This document shows positions 25,779-34,795 of a DNA stretch of 64,000 bases, in pieces. The stretch is taken from the NCBI GenBank assembly GCA_964535215.1, contig CAZHST010000006.1, positions 36,546 to 100,545 of the forward strand, given 5' to 3'. Position 1 is the first letter of the stretch. The number at the start of each line of letters is the position of its first letter. The stretch is from JACQHM01 sp964535215 (GTDB taxonomy: Bacteria; Methylomirabilota; Methylomirabilia; Methylomirabilales; JACQHM01). Made by a program: the position numbers and the translations under genes. The notes under the pieces are model-generated. The model did no database searches and was not told the DNA's origin. It worked only from the letters and a program-made list of their open reading frames with translations.

Positions 25779-26130
25779 GGGCGAAGAGCTTGGCCCTTTG
25801 TAGGAGGGCCTCTAAAGATCCTCGAATCTGCCGGGCGTTCAGGGCTGAGAGGTTCCCGCGAGCGACAACCAGTAGGGAAAGTCCTGTAAGGAGGCATTCA
25901 CGATGGACTCGGAAATACTCCCGTACAATCCGCTTTGCCCGGTTTCTGACAACAGCACCCCCGGCTCGCTTCCCGAAGCTGACCCCTAGTTTTCTTTTTT
26001 CCGTTGATCCAACCCAGAAGAAAAGGGTAAAATATTTATCGCTAATCCGTTTCCCCGAGTGGATGATTCTCCGAATCTCGGAGGCTCGGGTGAGCCGGTC
26101 TCCTCTCTTAAAGCCGAAGGTTCTGCTCAT
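25753..26130 (-). CDS. rnpA: ribonuclease P protein component
   Basis: The 125-residue form starting MSRTFGFKRGDRL is the right length for RnpA. It carries the RNR motif in AVVRNRAKRIVREYFR near residue 63-78. The longer open frame, which continues upstream through rpmH in another frame, is rejected. RnpA binds the 5' leader of pre-tRNA in the RNase P holoenzyme. It is co-transcribed with rpmH, eight bases upstream. Confidence 0.94.
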   Translation of the reverse strand: MSRTFGFKRGDRLTRASEIRRIIHSGKRISDKYFTLFFWVGSTEKRKLGVSFGKRAGGAVVRNRAKRIVREYFRVHRECLLTGLSLLVVARGNLSALNARQIRGSLEALLQRAKLFAHEPPECPS

Positions 26131-26138
26131 CCACCAAG

Positions 26139-26273
26139 CTAGACGGTGAGCTCCACCCGCCCTTTGGCCCTTCGGCGTTTGATGACCCGGCGACCACCTA
26201 AAGTACGCATACGAGCGCGAAAGCCATGGGTCGCTTTGCGCTTCCTCCGACTGGGCTGATAGGTTCTCTTCAA
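26139..26273 (-). CDS. rpmH: 50S ribosomal protein L34 (TTG start)
   Basis: Reading from a TTG preceded by GGAGGGAGGAG gives the 44-residue product MKRTYQPSRRKRKATHGFRA and onward to KGRVELTV, a textbook L34. No ATG or GTG alternative exists at the right place. It opens the rpmH-rnpA-yidD-yidC-jag-rsmG operon and is preceded by a near-consensus promoter. Confidence 0.96.
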   Translation of the reverse strand: MKRTYQPSRRKRKATHGFRARMRTLGGRRVIKRRRAKGRVELTV

Positions 26274-26307
26274 GGTCTCCTCCCTCCTCGGGGGATATCA
26301 TCGAGTT

Positions 26308-26337
26308 AGTATAAAGGTTCATGTTTCCACCTGTCAA
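26308..26337 (-). promoter_or_regulatory. strong promoter of the rpmH-rnpA-yidDC operon
   Basis: On the minus strand a perfect TTGACA is followed after 18 bases by TATACT, 35 bases upstream of the rpmH TTG. Confidence 0.8.
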
Positions 26338-26367
26338 GGGTTAAATCTGTTCTTGTCAGACTCCTGC

Positions 26368-26396
26368 TAGACAGGGGAACGATGTTTTGCTAAACT
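26368..26396 (+). promoter_or_regulatory. possible promoter reading toward dnaN
   Basis: TAGACA and TAAACT spaced by 17 bases lie about 400 bases before dnaN. A long leader across the origin region would result. Confidence 0.4.
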
Positions 26397-26755
26397 AGAG
26401 GTATCCATCAAAACCGCGAAGATTTGGTTCTCTATGAAACCCGAGATCCTGGTGGAAATTGTCCTTATAAAACAAATAGTTGGTGGGTTTTCCACAGGTG
26501 TGAACAAAGTGTGTGTAACCAACAAACCGGGCGATTTTCACTAAGATTATCCGTTCATCCCCTTGTTCTTCGAGAGACTTCCCGTCATAGAGCTGTGGAA
26601 GAACAACGCTTGTTGAAAGAAGGCCTGATTTTCCCTGGAGATGTTCACGCTTTGTTCAAGGCCTCTTCCTTGAAGAAAAATGAATGCTTTCAAGAGGTTG
26701 GTCGGGTTATCCCCATCTCCCAGTTTCTTACTACCTCTACGACTAGATCTTTCTT

Positions 26756-26791
26756 AAGAACTATCACCTCAGGAAGAACTATCACCTCAGG
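26756..26791. repeat. perfect 18-base tandem repeat just upstream of dnaN
   Basis: AAGAACTATCACCTCAGG occurs twice in direct succession, ending 11 bases before the dnaN start. The second copy runs into the GGAGGAGG ribosome site. Confidence 0.9.
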
Positions 26792-26802
26792 AGGAGGGGA
26801 AC

Positions 26803-27909
26803 ATGCAGATCTCGATCTCGCGGGATGCTTTTGTCAGCGGGCTTGCTTCCATCCAGGGGGTTGTGGAGACACGAAAGACTCTCCCTATCCTCTCTCACCT
26901 TCTCCTCGAGGCAGAAAAGGAACGGATTTCGCTGTTTGGCACTGATCTGGATGTTGGGATCTCGACCTGGCTTGAGGCGGAGGTCTCAGGAAGCGGGGCG
27001 GTGGCCATCTCCGCTAGAAAGCTCTATGAAATCGTTCGGGAACTTCCCGAGGCTCCGGTTGAGCTCACGGTAGACGAGGATCTCTCAGTCACCATCCGGT
27101 GTCTCAGATCCGAGTTCAGGATGAAGGGGCTCTCGAAGGAGGATTTCCCATCCCTTCCCCGGGCGACCCGGGAAGGGGGGTTTATCCTGAAACGTCAGAT
27201 CCTGAAAGACATGATGCGGAAAACCATCTTTGCGGCTTCCACCGATCAGACTCGCTACACCCTGAACGGGGTCCTCTTCCAGCTCCTTCCGAAAGAGATC
27301 AAAATGGTTGCCACTGATGGTCACCGGCTCTCCCTCGTCACCAGGGGAAGGGAGGAAATCGAAGGGGAGGGAACGCTGGAGGCCTTGATCCCAAGGAAAG
27401 CGGTGACCGAAGCCCTCAAGATGTTGAAGGATGGAGAAGGGGAGGTTCACATCCAGTTCCTCGACAATCAGCTCCTCCTCAGGCTGGAGAACAGCCTGCT
27501 CACCTGCCGCCTCATTGAAGGGCAATTCCCCAACTACCAGCAAGTGATCCCGAAGGGAGGAACCAAGAAGCTGGTAGTCTCCCGGGATGCCTTCCAGGGG
27601 GCCTTAAAACGAACGTCGGCCATTATCGGGGATCGCCCGATCCCGACGACCTTCGAATTGAAGCCAGGGAAGATTCTCCTGAGCTGTGTGAACGTTGACT
27701 TGGGAGAGGCCAGGGAAGAGCTCGAGGCTGAGTACACCGGAGAAGCCATGTCCATCGGCTTTAACACGAGGTACATCCTGGAGTTCCTCGCTGTCGTGGA
27801 GGAGGAAGAGATCCAGGTCCAGTTGAACGATGCTCTCAGCCCAGTTCTCTTCCGGCCTGTCGGGGATGGAGGATTTAGCTGCGTCATCATGCCGATGCGG
27901 ATCTCATGA
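26803..27909 (+). CDS. dnaN: DNA polymerase III beta sliding clamp
   Basis: The 368-residue product has the three repeated clamp domains: MQISISRDAFVSGLASIQGV, FAASTDQTRYTLNGVLFQL near residue 146, and VVSRDAFQGALKRTSAI near 259. It ends in the typical CVIMPMRIS. The start has a GGAGGAGGGG site. The clamp tethers replicative polymerase and repair enzymes. The gene leads directly into gyrB after 66 bases, the arrangement seen around oriC, though recF and dnaA are missing here. Confidence 0.97.
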   Translation: MQISISRDAFVSGLASIQGVVETRKTLPILSHLLLEAEKERISLFGTDLDVGISTWLEAEVSGSGAVAISARKLYEIVRELPEAPVELTVDEDLSVTIRCLRSEFRMKGLSKEDFPSLPRATREGGFILKRQILKDMMRKTIFAASTDQTRYTLNGVLFQLLPKEIKMVATDGHRLSLVTRGREEIEGEGTLEALIPRKAVTEALKMLKDGEGEVHIQFLDNQLLLRLENSLLTCRLIEGQFPNYQQVIPKGGTKKLVVSRDAFQGALKRTSAIIGDRPIPTTFELKPGKILLSCVNVDLGEAREELEAEYTGEAMSIGFNTRYILEFLAVVEEEEIQVQLNDALSPVLFRPVGDGGFSCVIMPMRIS

Positions 27910-27975
27910 AGCATCAAGGTGCGATGGTGAAAGGTGGACGAGGTCTGGAGTCCGAACCCTAGGAGAAGGAGGAAT

Positions 27976-30429
27976 ATGGCAAGGGAGCAGAAGGGAAAAA
28001 GGGGAGCCAACCCTCTGGAGGTCCAGGTCGTGGATGAAGAGGCCTCTGGTGGAAATGTCCAGGTTGAGTCTTATACTGCTGAACATATCAAGGTCCTCGA
28101 AGGCCTGGAGGCTGTCCGGACCAGGCCAGCCATGTATATCGGCGGGACCGGGCCTGAGGGGCTTCACCACCTTGTATTCGAGGTGGTGGATAACAGCATT
28201 GATGAGGCCTTGGCCGGCTTCTGCACCCAGGTGGACGTGACGATCCACATTGACAACAGCGTCACCATTACTGACAATGGCCGGGGGATCCCTGTTGAGA
28301 TCCATCCCCCGACAGGCCGCCCCGCCGTCGAGGTGGTCCTCACCACGCTCCACGCCGGGGGAAAGTTCGACAGCGAGGTCTACAAGGTCGCCGGCGGACT
28401 TCACGGGGTCGGTCTTTCGGTGGTGAATGCCCTCTCCGAGTGGCTCGAGCTGGAGATCAAACGAGATGGCCAGATCTATCATCAGCGGTATGAGCGGGGG
28501 AAGCCAGTGACCCCTCTGACCGTCACCGGGAAGATGAAGGCGACGGGGACCCGGATCACCTTCTCCCCGGATCCCCTGATCTTCCCTGACCGGACCTTTA
28601 ACCTCGATATCCTTTCCGCCCGCCTCCGGGAACTTGCCTTTTTGACCAAAGGCCTTCGGATCACCTTGGTTGATGAGCGGATTGATGAAACAAAGGAGTT
28701 CTACTACCGGGGGGGAATTACTTCTTTCGTCGAGCACTTAAACAAGAACAAAACGGTCCTCCACCCCAAGCCGATCTACATCGAGCAGGTCAGGAACGAC
28801 GTTCACATTGAGGTGGCCCTCCAGTACAATGACGGCTACGCCGAGACCGTTTTCTCCTTCGCCAACAACATCAATACCAAAGACGGTGGATCCCACCTGA
28901 TCGGTTTTAAGTCTGCCCTGACCCGGACCATCAACCATTACGCGGAGGCCAACGATCTGGCAAAGGGGGGGAAGGTCACCCTGACGGGGGAAGACATCCG
29001 CGAAGGCTTGGTCGCCGTGGTGAGCGTCAAGCTCCCCAATCCTCAGTTTGAAGGTCAGACGAAGGCCAGGTTGGTGAACAGTGAAATCAAAGGGTTGGTC
29101 GAGGCGGTCGTCAATGAAGGGCTGTCGGAGTATCTGGAGGAGCACCCCGGTGAGGCCAGGAGGATCGTGGAGAAAGCCCTGGAGGCGGCCAGGGCCCGGG
29201 AGGCGGCCAGGAAGGCGAGGGATTTGACCCGTCGGAAGGGGGTGCTGGAGGTTGATTCGCTTCCTGGAAAGCTCGCAGACTGCTCTGAACGGGATCCGAG
29301 CCTGTGCGAGCTGTTCCTCGTTGAGGGGGATTCCGCCGGCGGATCGGCTAAGCAGGGACGGGATCGGCGGTTCCAGGCGATCCTCCCCCTCCGGGGGAAG
29401 ATCCTGAACACCGAGAAGGCGAGGCCTTACAAGGTCCTTTCCAACCAGGAGATCGGCCTGATCGTCTCCGCCCTCGGGGCGGGGATCGGGGAGAACTTCG
29501 ACGTCAGCAAACTCAGGTACCATAAGGTGATCACCATGACGGATGCCGACGTCGACGGGGAGCACATCCGGACCCTCCTTTTAACCTTCTTCTTCCGGCA
29601 CATGCAGCCCCTGATTGAGAAAGGGCACCTCTACATCGCCCAACCACCCCTCTTCAAGGTGAAGAAGGGGAAGGTCGAGCGGTACCTAAAGGACGAGCGG
29701 GAGCTTTCGGAGTTCCTCCTGGACCTCGGGGCCGAGGGGCAGGTGCTGAAGGTGGAAAGCGTCGGGAGGACTTATGCCGACCGGCAGCTTTCAGCCCTCT
29801 TAAAGCGCCTCGTCCACTACCGGCACCTCTACGAGAAGCTCGTCCGGAAGGGACTTGTCCCCGACCTGGTCGAGGCCCTTTTAAAGCATAAGATCCGGTT
29901 TAGAAGAGGAGGCTTAAACGCCGAGGCCATCGTTGAGACGCTGGGGAAGATCCCGGAGATCCAGGCGAAGGCGCAGCTTTCTGTTGCCAAGGGGAGGGAG
30001 GAGGAAGAGATCCGCCTCGAATGGGACGGCGAGGTCAGGACCTTCAGTCCTGAGCTCTTCGCGTCAGCCGAGTATGAGGGCCTCTACGAGACCCACGAAA
30101 AGCTCCGGGATCTGGATCGTCCCCCGTTTCTCCTGATCGGGGAGAGGGGGGAAGTCCAGATTCCCTCGAAGGATCAGCTCCTTGAGCACGTCCTGGACCT
30201 TGGCAAGAGGAACACCGTCATCCAGCGTTACAAAGGCCTTGGGGAAATGAACCCGGAGCAGTTGTGGGAGACCACGATGAACCCCGAGACCCGAACCCTG
30301 CTCCAGGTCAGGATCGAGGACGCGGTCGAGGCCGACCAGATCTTCACCATCCTCATGGGAGAACAGGTGGAACCCAGGCGGGAGTTCATCCAGGATCATG
30401 CCCTGGAGGCGGTGAACCTGGATATCTAG
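27976..30429 (+). CDS. gyrB: DNA gyrase subunit B
   Basis: At 817 residues this is the full-length form. The GHKL ATPase domain has EVVDNSIDEALAGFC and GGGKFD-type AGGKFDSEVYKVAGGLHGVG, the QTK loop is in FEGQTKARL, the TOPRIM domain has LVEGDSAGGSAKQGRDR and TDADVDGEHIRTLLL, and the C-terminal tail ends FIQDHALEAVNLDI. The ATG at 27976 follows GGAGAAGGAGG; an upstream in-frame ATG lacks such a site. With GyrA it introduces negative supercoils. An insert of roughly 130-170 residues between TOPRIM motifs and tail resembles that in many Gram-negative GyrB proteins. Confidence 0.97.
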   Translation: MAREQKGKRGANPLEVQVVDEEASGGNVQVESYTAEHIKVLEGLEAVRTRPAMYIGGTGPEGLHHLVFEVVDNSIDEALAGFCTQVDVTIHIDNSVTITDNGRGIPVEIHPPTGRPAVEVVLTTLHAGGKFDSEVYKVAGGLHGVGLSVVNALSEWLELEIKRDGQIYHQRYERGKPVTPLTVTGKMKATGTRITFSPDPLIFPDRTFNLDILSARLRELAFLTKGLRITLVDERIDETKEFYYRGGITSFVEHLNKNKTVLHPKPIYIEQVRNDVHIEVALQYNDGYAETVFSFANNINTKDGGSHLIGFKSALTRTINHYAEANDLAKGGKVTLTGEDIREGLVAVVSVKLPNPQFEGQTKARLVNSEIKGLVEAVVNEGLSEYLEEHPGEARRIVEKALEAARAREAARKARDLTRRKGVLEVDSLPGKLADCSERDPSLCELFLVEGDSAGGSAKQGRDRRFQAILPLRGKILNTEKARPYKVLSNQEIGLIVSALGAGIGENFDVSKLRYHKVITMTDADVDGEHIRTLLLTFFFRHMQPLIEKGHLYIAQPPLFKVKKGKVERYLKDERELSEFLLDLGAEGQVLKVESVGRTYADRQLSALLKRLVHYRHLYEKLVRKGLVPDLVEALLKHKIRFRRGGLNAEAIVETLGKIPEIQAKAQLSVAKGREEEEIRLEWDGEVRTFSPELFASAEYEGLYETHEKLRDLDRPPFLLIGERGEVQIPSKDQLLEHVLDLGKRNTVIQRYKGLGEMNPEQLWETTMNPETRTLLQVRIEDAVEADQIFTILMGEQVEPRREFIQDHALEAVNLDI

Positions 30430-30440
30430 GATGCGGCGAT

Positions 30441-30484
30441 CAAAAAGGGGAGGGCTGAAAGGGAACGATTCCCTCAGCCCTCCC
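30441..30484 (-). terminator. terminator of the small coiled-coil protein gene (may also stop gyrB transcripts)
   Basis: GGGAGGGCTGA and TCAGCCCTCCC form a perfect 11 bp stem that extends inward with AGGGAA/TTCCCT. On the minus strand it is followed by CCTTTTTG. It lies in the convergent gap between gyrB and the 30507-30743 gene. Confidence 0.8.
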
Positions 30485-30506
30485 GGCTTATGTAAAAGCC
30501 AAGGGT

Positions 30507-30743
30507 TTATTTGGTCTCGGTGGTTGCCGCAGCCGGTGTGGCCTCTACGCCGGTCGGGGTAGTTGCCGGGGTGGAGGCTGTCGAGGCACTAGCCTTCAGT
30601 TGGGCATTCTCCTGGCTCAACTGCTCCACCTGGGCCTTCAAATTGGCCACCTCCGCGGCCTTCGAGCCCCAGATTCCGTAGCCGATCAGGAGCCCTACGA
30701 GCAGGGCAACCACGGCAATCAGAACCCAGTACTCGGTCTTCAT
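30507..30743 (-). CDS. small membrane-anchored coiled-coil protein, unknown function
   Basis: The 78-residue protein has one N-terminal membrane helix (about residues 5-27, with a GLLIGYGIWG end) and then a short heptad-like coiled coil (AEVANLKAQVEQLSQENAQL). A Thr/Pro/Ala-rich tail ends it. It would be anchored in the inner membrane with the coiled coil outside or inside. It lies between gyrB and gyrA on the opposite strand, with its own terminator and an AGGTGAGG ribosome site. I do not recognise a family. Confidence 0.75.
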   Translation of the reverse strand: MKTEYWVLIAVVALLVGLLIGYGIWGSKAAEVANLKAQVEQLSQENAQLKASASTASTPATTPTGVEATPAAATTETK

Positions 30744-30848
30744 CTCGCCTCACCTCCTCGAAACCAAGGCTACCCTACTTGAAAATTTAGGGAGGGCCTC
30801 ACGCCCTGTCAAGGGCCGGAAGACCTCGCCCTGGAGCCTCCTTTGGCG

Positions 30849-30877
30849 TTGACTTCTCTGACCTGGCCGCCTACAAT
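30849..30877 (+). promoter_or_regulatory. gyrA promoter
   Basis: TTGACT and TACAAT separated by 17 bases. Transcription would begin near 30884, which supports the GyrA start at 30915 and excludes the longer frame opening at 30843. Confidence 0.75.
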
Positions 30878-30914
30878 AAGCGTGGCTAAATCGCCTTGCG
30901 AAGGGAGAGTGCTT

Positions 30915-33356
30915 ATGCCCATCCGAGAGCAGCCGATTCCCGTCAACATCGAAGAGGAGATGAAGCGCTCCTACCTGGATTACGCCATGAGCGTGATCAT
31001 CGGGAGGGCGCTGCCTGATGTCCGGGATGGCCTGAAGCCTGTTCACCGACGGGTCCTGTACGCCATGCACGAGCTGGGCTTAACCCACCGGAGCCCTTAC
31101 AAGAAGTCAGCCCGGGTGGTCGGGGAGGTTTTGGGGAAGTACCACCCTCACGGGGATGCGGCCGTCTACGACACCATCGTCAGGATGGTCCAGGACTTCT
31201 CCATGCGCTATCCCCTGATTGATGGCCAGGGGAATTTCGGCTCCGTGGACGGGGATGAGCCCGCCGCCATGAGATATACTGAGGTGCGGCTGGCGAAGAT
31301 TGCTCAGGAGATGCTCCGGGACATCGAGAAGGAGACGGTGGATTTTACCCCCAATTTCGACGGGAGCCTGGAGGAGCCAAAGCTCCTCCCGGCTGCCCTC
31401 CCCAACCTTTTGGTGAACGGGGCCTCGGGGATCGCCGTTGGGATGGCCACGAACATCCCCCCCCACAACCTGGGGGAGGTGGTGGATGCCCTGTTGATGC
31501 AGTTGGAGGATCCCGAAGTCCCTTTGGAACGGCTCCTGGAAGTCCTACCAGGGCCTGATTTCCCCACGGCGGGTTTCATCCACGGGAGAGGCGGGATCGT
31601 CGAGGCGTACAAGACCGGCCGGGGCCTTTTGACCTTGCGGGCCAAGGCCTTCGTGGAGAAGGCCCGGGGCGGGAAGGAGGCCATTGTCGTCACCGAGCTT
31701 CCCTACCAGGTGAACAAGGCAAAACTGATCGAGCGGATCGCGGAACTCATCCGGGAGAAAAAGATTGAGGGGGTGGCCGATCTTCGGGATGAGTCGGACC
31801 GGGAGGGGATGCGGATCGTCATTGAGCTCCGAAAAGATGAGGCCCCCCGGCCGATCTTAAACCAGCTCTACAAGCATACCCCGATGCAGTCTACCTTTGG
31901 GGTGATCATGCTGGCCCTGGTCGGCAACCAGCCGAAGGTCCTGACCTTAAAAGAGCTGTTGCAGCACTTCCTGGACCATCGGAAGGAGATCGTTGTCCGA
32001 CGCACCCGCTACGATCTGAAGAAGGCGGAGGAGAAGGCCCATATCCTGGAGGGGTACCGGATTGCCCTGGATCATCTGGAGGCAGTCATCGCCTTAATTA
32101 AGGGCGCCCGGTCGGCTGAGGAGGCCAAGGTGGGCCTCATTCAGCGTTTTCACCTAAGCGAGGTCCAGGCCCAAGCCATCCTCGACCTCCGCCTCCAGCG
32201 GCTAACCCAGCTCGAGCGCCAGAAGATCCAGGACGAATACCAAGAGACGATTCAGAATATCGAGCGGTTTCAGGCAATCCTCCGGAGCGAGGCCCTGGTC
32301 AAGGGGATTATCCGGGAGGAGCTTCTCGCCTTAAAGGAAGCCTATGCCGATCCCAGGCGGACTGCCATTGTGGAGGAGAGTACGGAGATTGAAGTTGAGG
32401 ACATGTTAGCCGACGAGGAGATGGTCATCACCGTCACCCACGGCGGCTATATTAAGCGGACCCCCCTGGATACCTATCGGGCCCAGCGCCGGGGCGGCAA
32501 GGGGATGACAGGGATCGTGACCAAGGAAGAGGACTACGTCGAACACCTCTTCGTGGCGACCACGTTAAGCTACATCCTCCTCTTCACCAGCCTGGGCAAG
32601 GTCCACTGGCTGAAGGTCCATGAGATCCCCCAGCTCGGTCGGGCGGCCCGGGGGAAGGCCCTCGTGAACTTCTTGCAGCTGGAGCCTGGTGAGCGGATCA
32701 CGACCCTGATCCCGATCCGGCAGTTCGAGGTAGACCGGTACCTCCTGATGGCAACCAAGCGGGGGACGGTGAAGAAGACGGAGCTTCCGGCCTTTTCGAA
32801 CCCGAGGGCTGGCGGGATCATCGCCATCAGCCTGGATGAGGGGGACGAGCTGATCGCCGTCCGCTTGACCAGCGGTCAGGATGAGGTCTTCCTGGGGACA
32901 AAACAGGGGATGGCCATCCGCTTCAAGGAGGAAGAGGTCAGGCCCATGGGCCGGTCGGCTCACGGGGTCATCGGGATCACGCTTGAAGAAGGCGATGAGG
33001 TCGTCGGGATGGAGGTCGTCTCGGAAGGGTCGGCGATCCTCACCGTGACGGAGAAAGGCTACGGCAAGCGGACGCCCCTCGACCAGTACCGCCTCCAAGG
33101 TCGGGGCGGCAAGGGGATCATCAACCTCAAGGTGACGGAGCGGACGGGACCTGTTGCTGGCCTGATGCAGGTGAAGCCCGAAGACGAGTTCATGACCATC
33201 TCCCAGGAGGGGAAGATCGCCCGTCTCCGGGTGAGTGAGGTCAGCACCTTCGGCCGGGCGACCCAGGGGGTTCGACTCCAGGGGCTTGACCCCGGCGACC
33301 GGGTGGCGGCCATTACCCGGGTCGTGAGCGAGGAGGAAGAGGAAGAAGCGGTCTAG
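30915..33356 (+). CDS. gyrA: DNA gyrase subunit A
   Basis: The 813-residue product starts MPIREQPIPVNIEEEMKRSY. It has the quinolone-region motif KYHPHGDAAVYDTIVRMVQ, the catalytic tyrosine in AAMRYTEVRLAKIA, and a C-terminal beta-pinwheel with the GyrA box QRRGGKG in YRAQRRGGKGMTGIV. It ends in an acidic tail, EEEEEEAV. The residue matching E. coli Ser83 is Ala and Asp87 is kept. The full GyrA box argues for gyrase rather than topoisomerase IV. serS follows after 34 bases. Confidence 0.97.
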   Translation: MPIREQPIPVNIEEEMKRSYLDYAMSVIIGRALPDVRDGLKPVHRRVLYAMHELGLTHRSPYKKSARVVGEVLGKYHPHGDAAVYDTIVRMVQDFSMRYPLIDGQGNFGSVDGDEPAAMRYTEVRLAKIAQEMLRDIEKETVDFTPNFDGSLEEPKLLPAALPNLLVNGASGIAVGMATNIPPHNLGEVVDALLMQLEDPEVPLERLLEVLPGPDFPTAGFIHGRGGIVEAYKTGRGLLTLRAKAFVEKARGGKEAIVVTELPYQVNKAKLIERIAELIREKKIEGVADLRDESDREGMRIVIELRKDEAPRPILNQLYKHTPMQSTFGVIMLALVGNQPKVLTLKELLQHFLDHRKEIVVRRTRYDLKKAEEKAHILEGYRIALDHLEAVIALIKGARSAEEAKVGLIQRFHLSEVQAQAILDLRLQRLTQLERQKIQDEYQETIQNIERFQAILRSEALVKGIIREELLALKEAYADPRRTAIVEESTEIEVEDMLADEEMVITVTHGGYIKRTPLDTYRAQRRGGKGMTGIVTKEEDYVEHLFVATTLSYILLFTSLGKVHWLKVHEIPQLGRAARGKALVNFLQLEPGERITTLIPIRQFEVDRYLLMATKRGTVKKTELPAFSNPRAGGIIAISLDEGDELIAVRLTSGQDEVFLGTKQGMAIRFKEEEVRPMGRSAHGVIGITLEEGDEVVGMEVVSEGSAILTVTEKGYGKRTPLDQYRLQGRGGKGIINLKVTERTGPVAGLMQVKPEDEFMTISQEGKIARLRVSEVSTFGRATQGVRLQGLDPGDRVAAITRVVSEEEEEEAV

Positions 33357-33390
33357 TCGGAGCCTACCCCCTTCTCAGGAGAGGGCGTTG

Positions 33391-34689
33391 GTGCTGGATC
33401 TCAAGTTCGTCCGGGAGAATATCGAGCTGGTCCGACGGAAGCTCAAGGAGCGGGGCTCCCCCTTCGATCTCAACGAGCTAGAACGCGTGGATGCCGAGCG
33501 GCGAAAGCTCCTCGTTGAGGTCGAAGAGCTCAAGCACCGGCGAAACGTGGTCTCCGAAGAGGTCGGACGGCGGAAGCGGGCCGGTGAAGAGGTCGAAGCC
33601 TTGACCGCCGAAATGCGGGAGGTCTCGGCCCGGATCAAGAAGCTGGATGAGACGGTCAGGGCTTACGAGGAGCGGCTCAAAGCCCTCCTCCTGGAGCTCC
33701 CGAACCTCCCCCATGACTCGGTTCCTGTGGGGAGGGGAAGTGAGGAGAACGTCCTCGTCCGCCGGTGGGGGGAGCCGCGGCGTTTTCCCTTCGAACCGAG
33801 GCCCCACTGGGAGCTTGGGGAAAATTTGGGGATTCTGGACCTAGGGCGGGCGGCGAAGCTCTCGGGGACCCGTTTTGCCCTGTTAAGGGGGGCGGGGGCA
33901 TTGCTGGAGCGGGCCCTGATCAACTTCATGCTGGATCTTCACACAAAGGAGCATGGGTACACCGAGGTGTTTCCCCCCCTCCTGGTGAACGCTGACACGA
34001 TGCTTGGGACGGGGCAGCTCCCCAAGTTTGAAGAGGATCTGTTCAAGACCTCGAAGGCGGGAGAGGAGGACGGGAGGCTCTACCTTATCCCGACGGCGGA
34101 GGTGCCGGTGACGAACCTCCACCGGGAGGAGATCCTCCCGCCTGGGACGTTGCCCTTACGCTACGTCGCCTATACGCCCTGCTTTCGACGCGAGGCCGGC
34201 TCCTACGGGAAGGATGTCCGGGGGATCATGCGCCAGCACCAGTTCAACAAGGTCGAGCTGGTCATGTTCGTGGAGCCGGAGAAGTCGGATGAGGCCTTGG
34301 AAGAACTGACGCGGCATGCCGAGGAGGTCCTGAAGCGGTTAAAAATCCCATACCAGGTCGTGGCCCTGTGCACGGGGGATCTGGGCTTTGCCGCCGCCAA
34401 GACCTACGACATTGAGGTCTGGCTCCCGAGCCAGGGGGTGTATCGGGAGATCTCCTCCTGCTCGAACTGCTGGGACTTTCAGGCGAGAAGGGCGGGCATT
34501 CGCTTCCGTCGTTCGCCAAAGGCCAGCGCCGAGTACGTCCACACCCTGAACGGCTCAGGCCTGGCCGTTGGCCGGACCTGGATCGCTGTCGTCGAGAATT
34601 ATCAAGAGGAAGATGGCAGCGTCGTCATCCCCGAGGTCCTCAGGCCGTATATGAATGGCCTAGAGCGAATCACAAAAAGCAGGGTGTAG
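33391..34689 (+). CDS. serS: seryl-tRNA synthetase
   Basis: A class II synthetase of 432 residues. The N-terminal coiled-coil arm (about residues 25-105, rich in E, K and R) recognises the long variable arm of tRNA-Ser. Motif 2 is TPCFRREAGSYGKDVRG-like and motif 3 is the LNGSGLAVGRTW region. The GTG start gives MLDLKFVREN, the usual SerS beginning, and follows AGGAGAGG; a TTG one codon earlier is possible. All four tRNA-Ser genes seen in the window follow directly downstream. Confidence 0.96.
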   Translation: MLDLKFVRENIELVRRKLKERGSPFDLNELERVDAERRKLLVEVEELKHRRNVVSEEVGRRKRAGEEVEALTAEMREVSARIKKLDETVRAYEERLKALLLELPNLPHDSVPVGRGSEENVLVRRWGEPRRFPFEPRPHWELGENLGILDLGRAAKLSGTRFALLRGAGALLERALINFMLDLHTKEHGYTEVFPPLLVNADTMLGTGQLPKFEEDLFKTSKAGEEDGRLYLIPTAEVPVTNLHREEILPPGTLPLRYVAYTPCFRREAGSYGKDVRGIMRQHQFNKVELVMFVEPEKSDEALEELTRHAEEVLKRLKIPYQVVALCTGDLGFAAAKTYDIEVWLPSQGVYREISSCSNCWDFQARRAGIRFRRSPKASAEYVHTLNGSGLAVGRTWIAVVENYQEEDGSVVIPEVLRPYMNGLERITKSRV

Positions 34690-34703
34690 GGCTTATGTTT
34701 TAC

Positions 34704-34794
34704 GGAGGGGTGCCGGAGTGGTTGAACGGGGCGGTCTTGAAAACCGCTAGTGCCCTTTGTGGCCTCGTGGGTTCGAATCCCACCCCCTCCGCCA
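34704..34794 (+). tRNA. tRNA-Ser (anticodon UGA), CCA encoded
   Basis: GGAGGGG/CCCCTCC acceptor stem, anticodon loop CTTGAAA between GCGGT and ACCGC, a long variable arm, and TTCGAAT T-loop. It starts 14 bases after the serS stop. Confidence 0.95.
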
Positions 34795-34795
34795 T

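Larger units (their letters stand above)
26341..26802. other. putative chromosomal replication origin (oriC) without adjacent dnaA
   Basis: The 460-base gene-free gap between rpmH and dnaN is clearly richer in A and T than its surroundings. It contains DnaA-box-like 9-mers: TTTTCCACA at 26488-26496 (fits TTWTNCACA), TTGTTCACA on the minus strand at 26499-26507, TCTTCCACA on the minus strand at 26594-26602 and TTATCCCCA at 26707-26715. Gene orientation switches from mainly minus to mainly plus exactly here, and parABS and gyrB flank it. The usual dnaA gene between rpmH and dnaN is absent. Origin function is inferred, not shown. Confidence 0.7.

Noticed and set aside
26424..26945. 173-codon open frame across the origin gap into dnaN
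   Set aside because: It overlaps dnaN in another frame, lacks a ribosome site and has no recognisable protein features.
28738..29565. Long open frame antisense to gyrB
   Set aside because: Shadow of a strongly conserved gene; the product resembles no protein.
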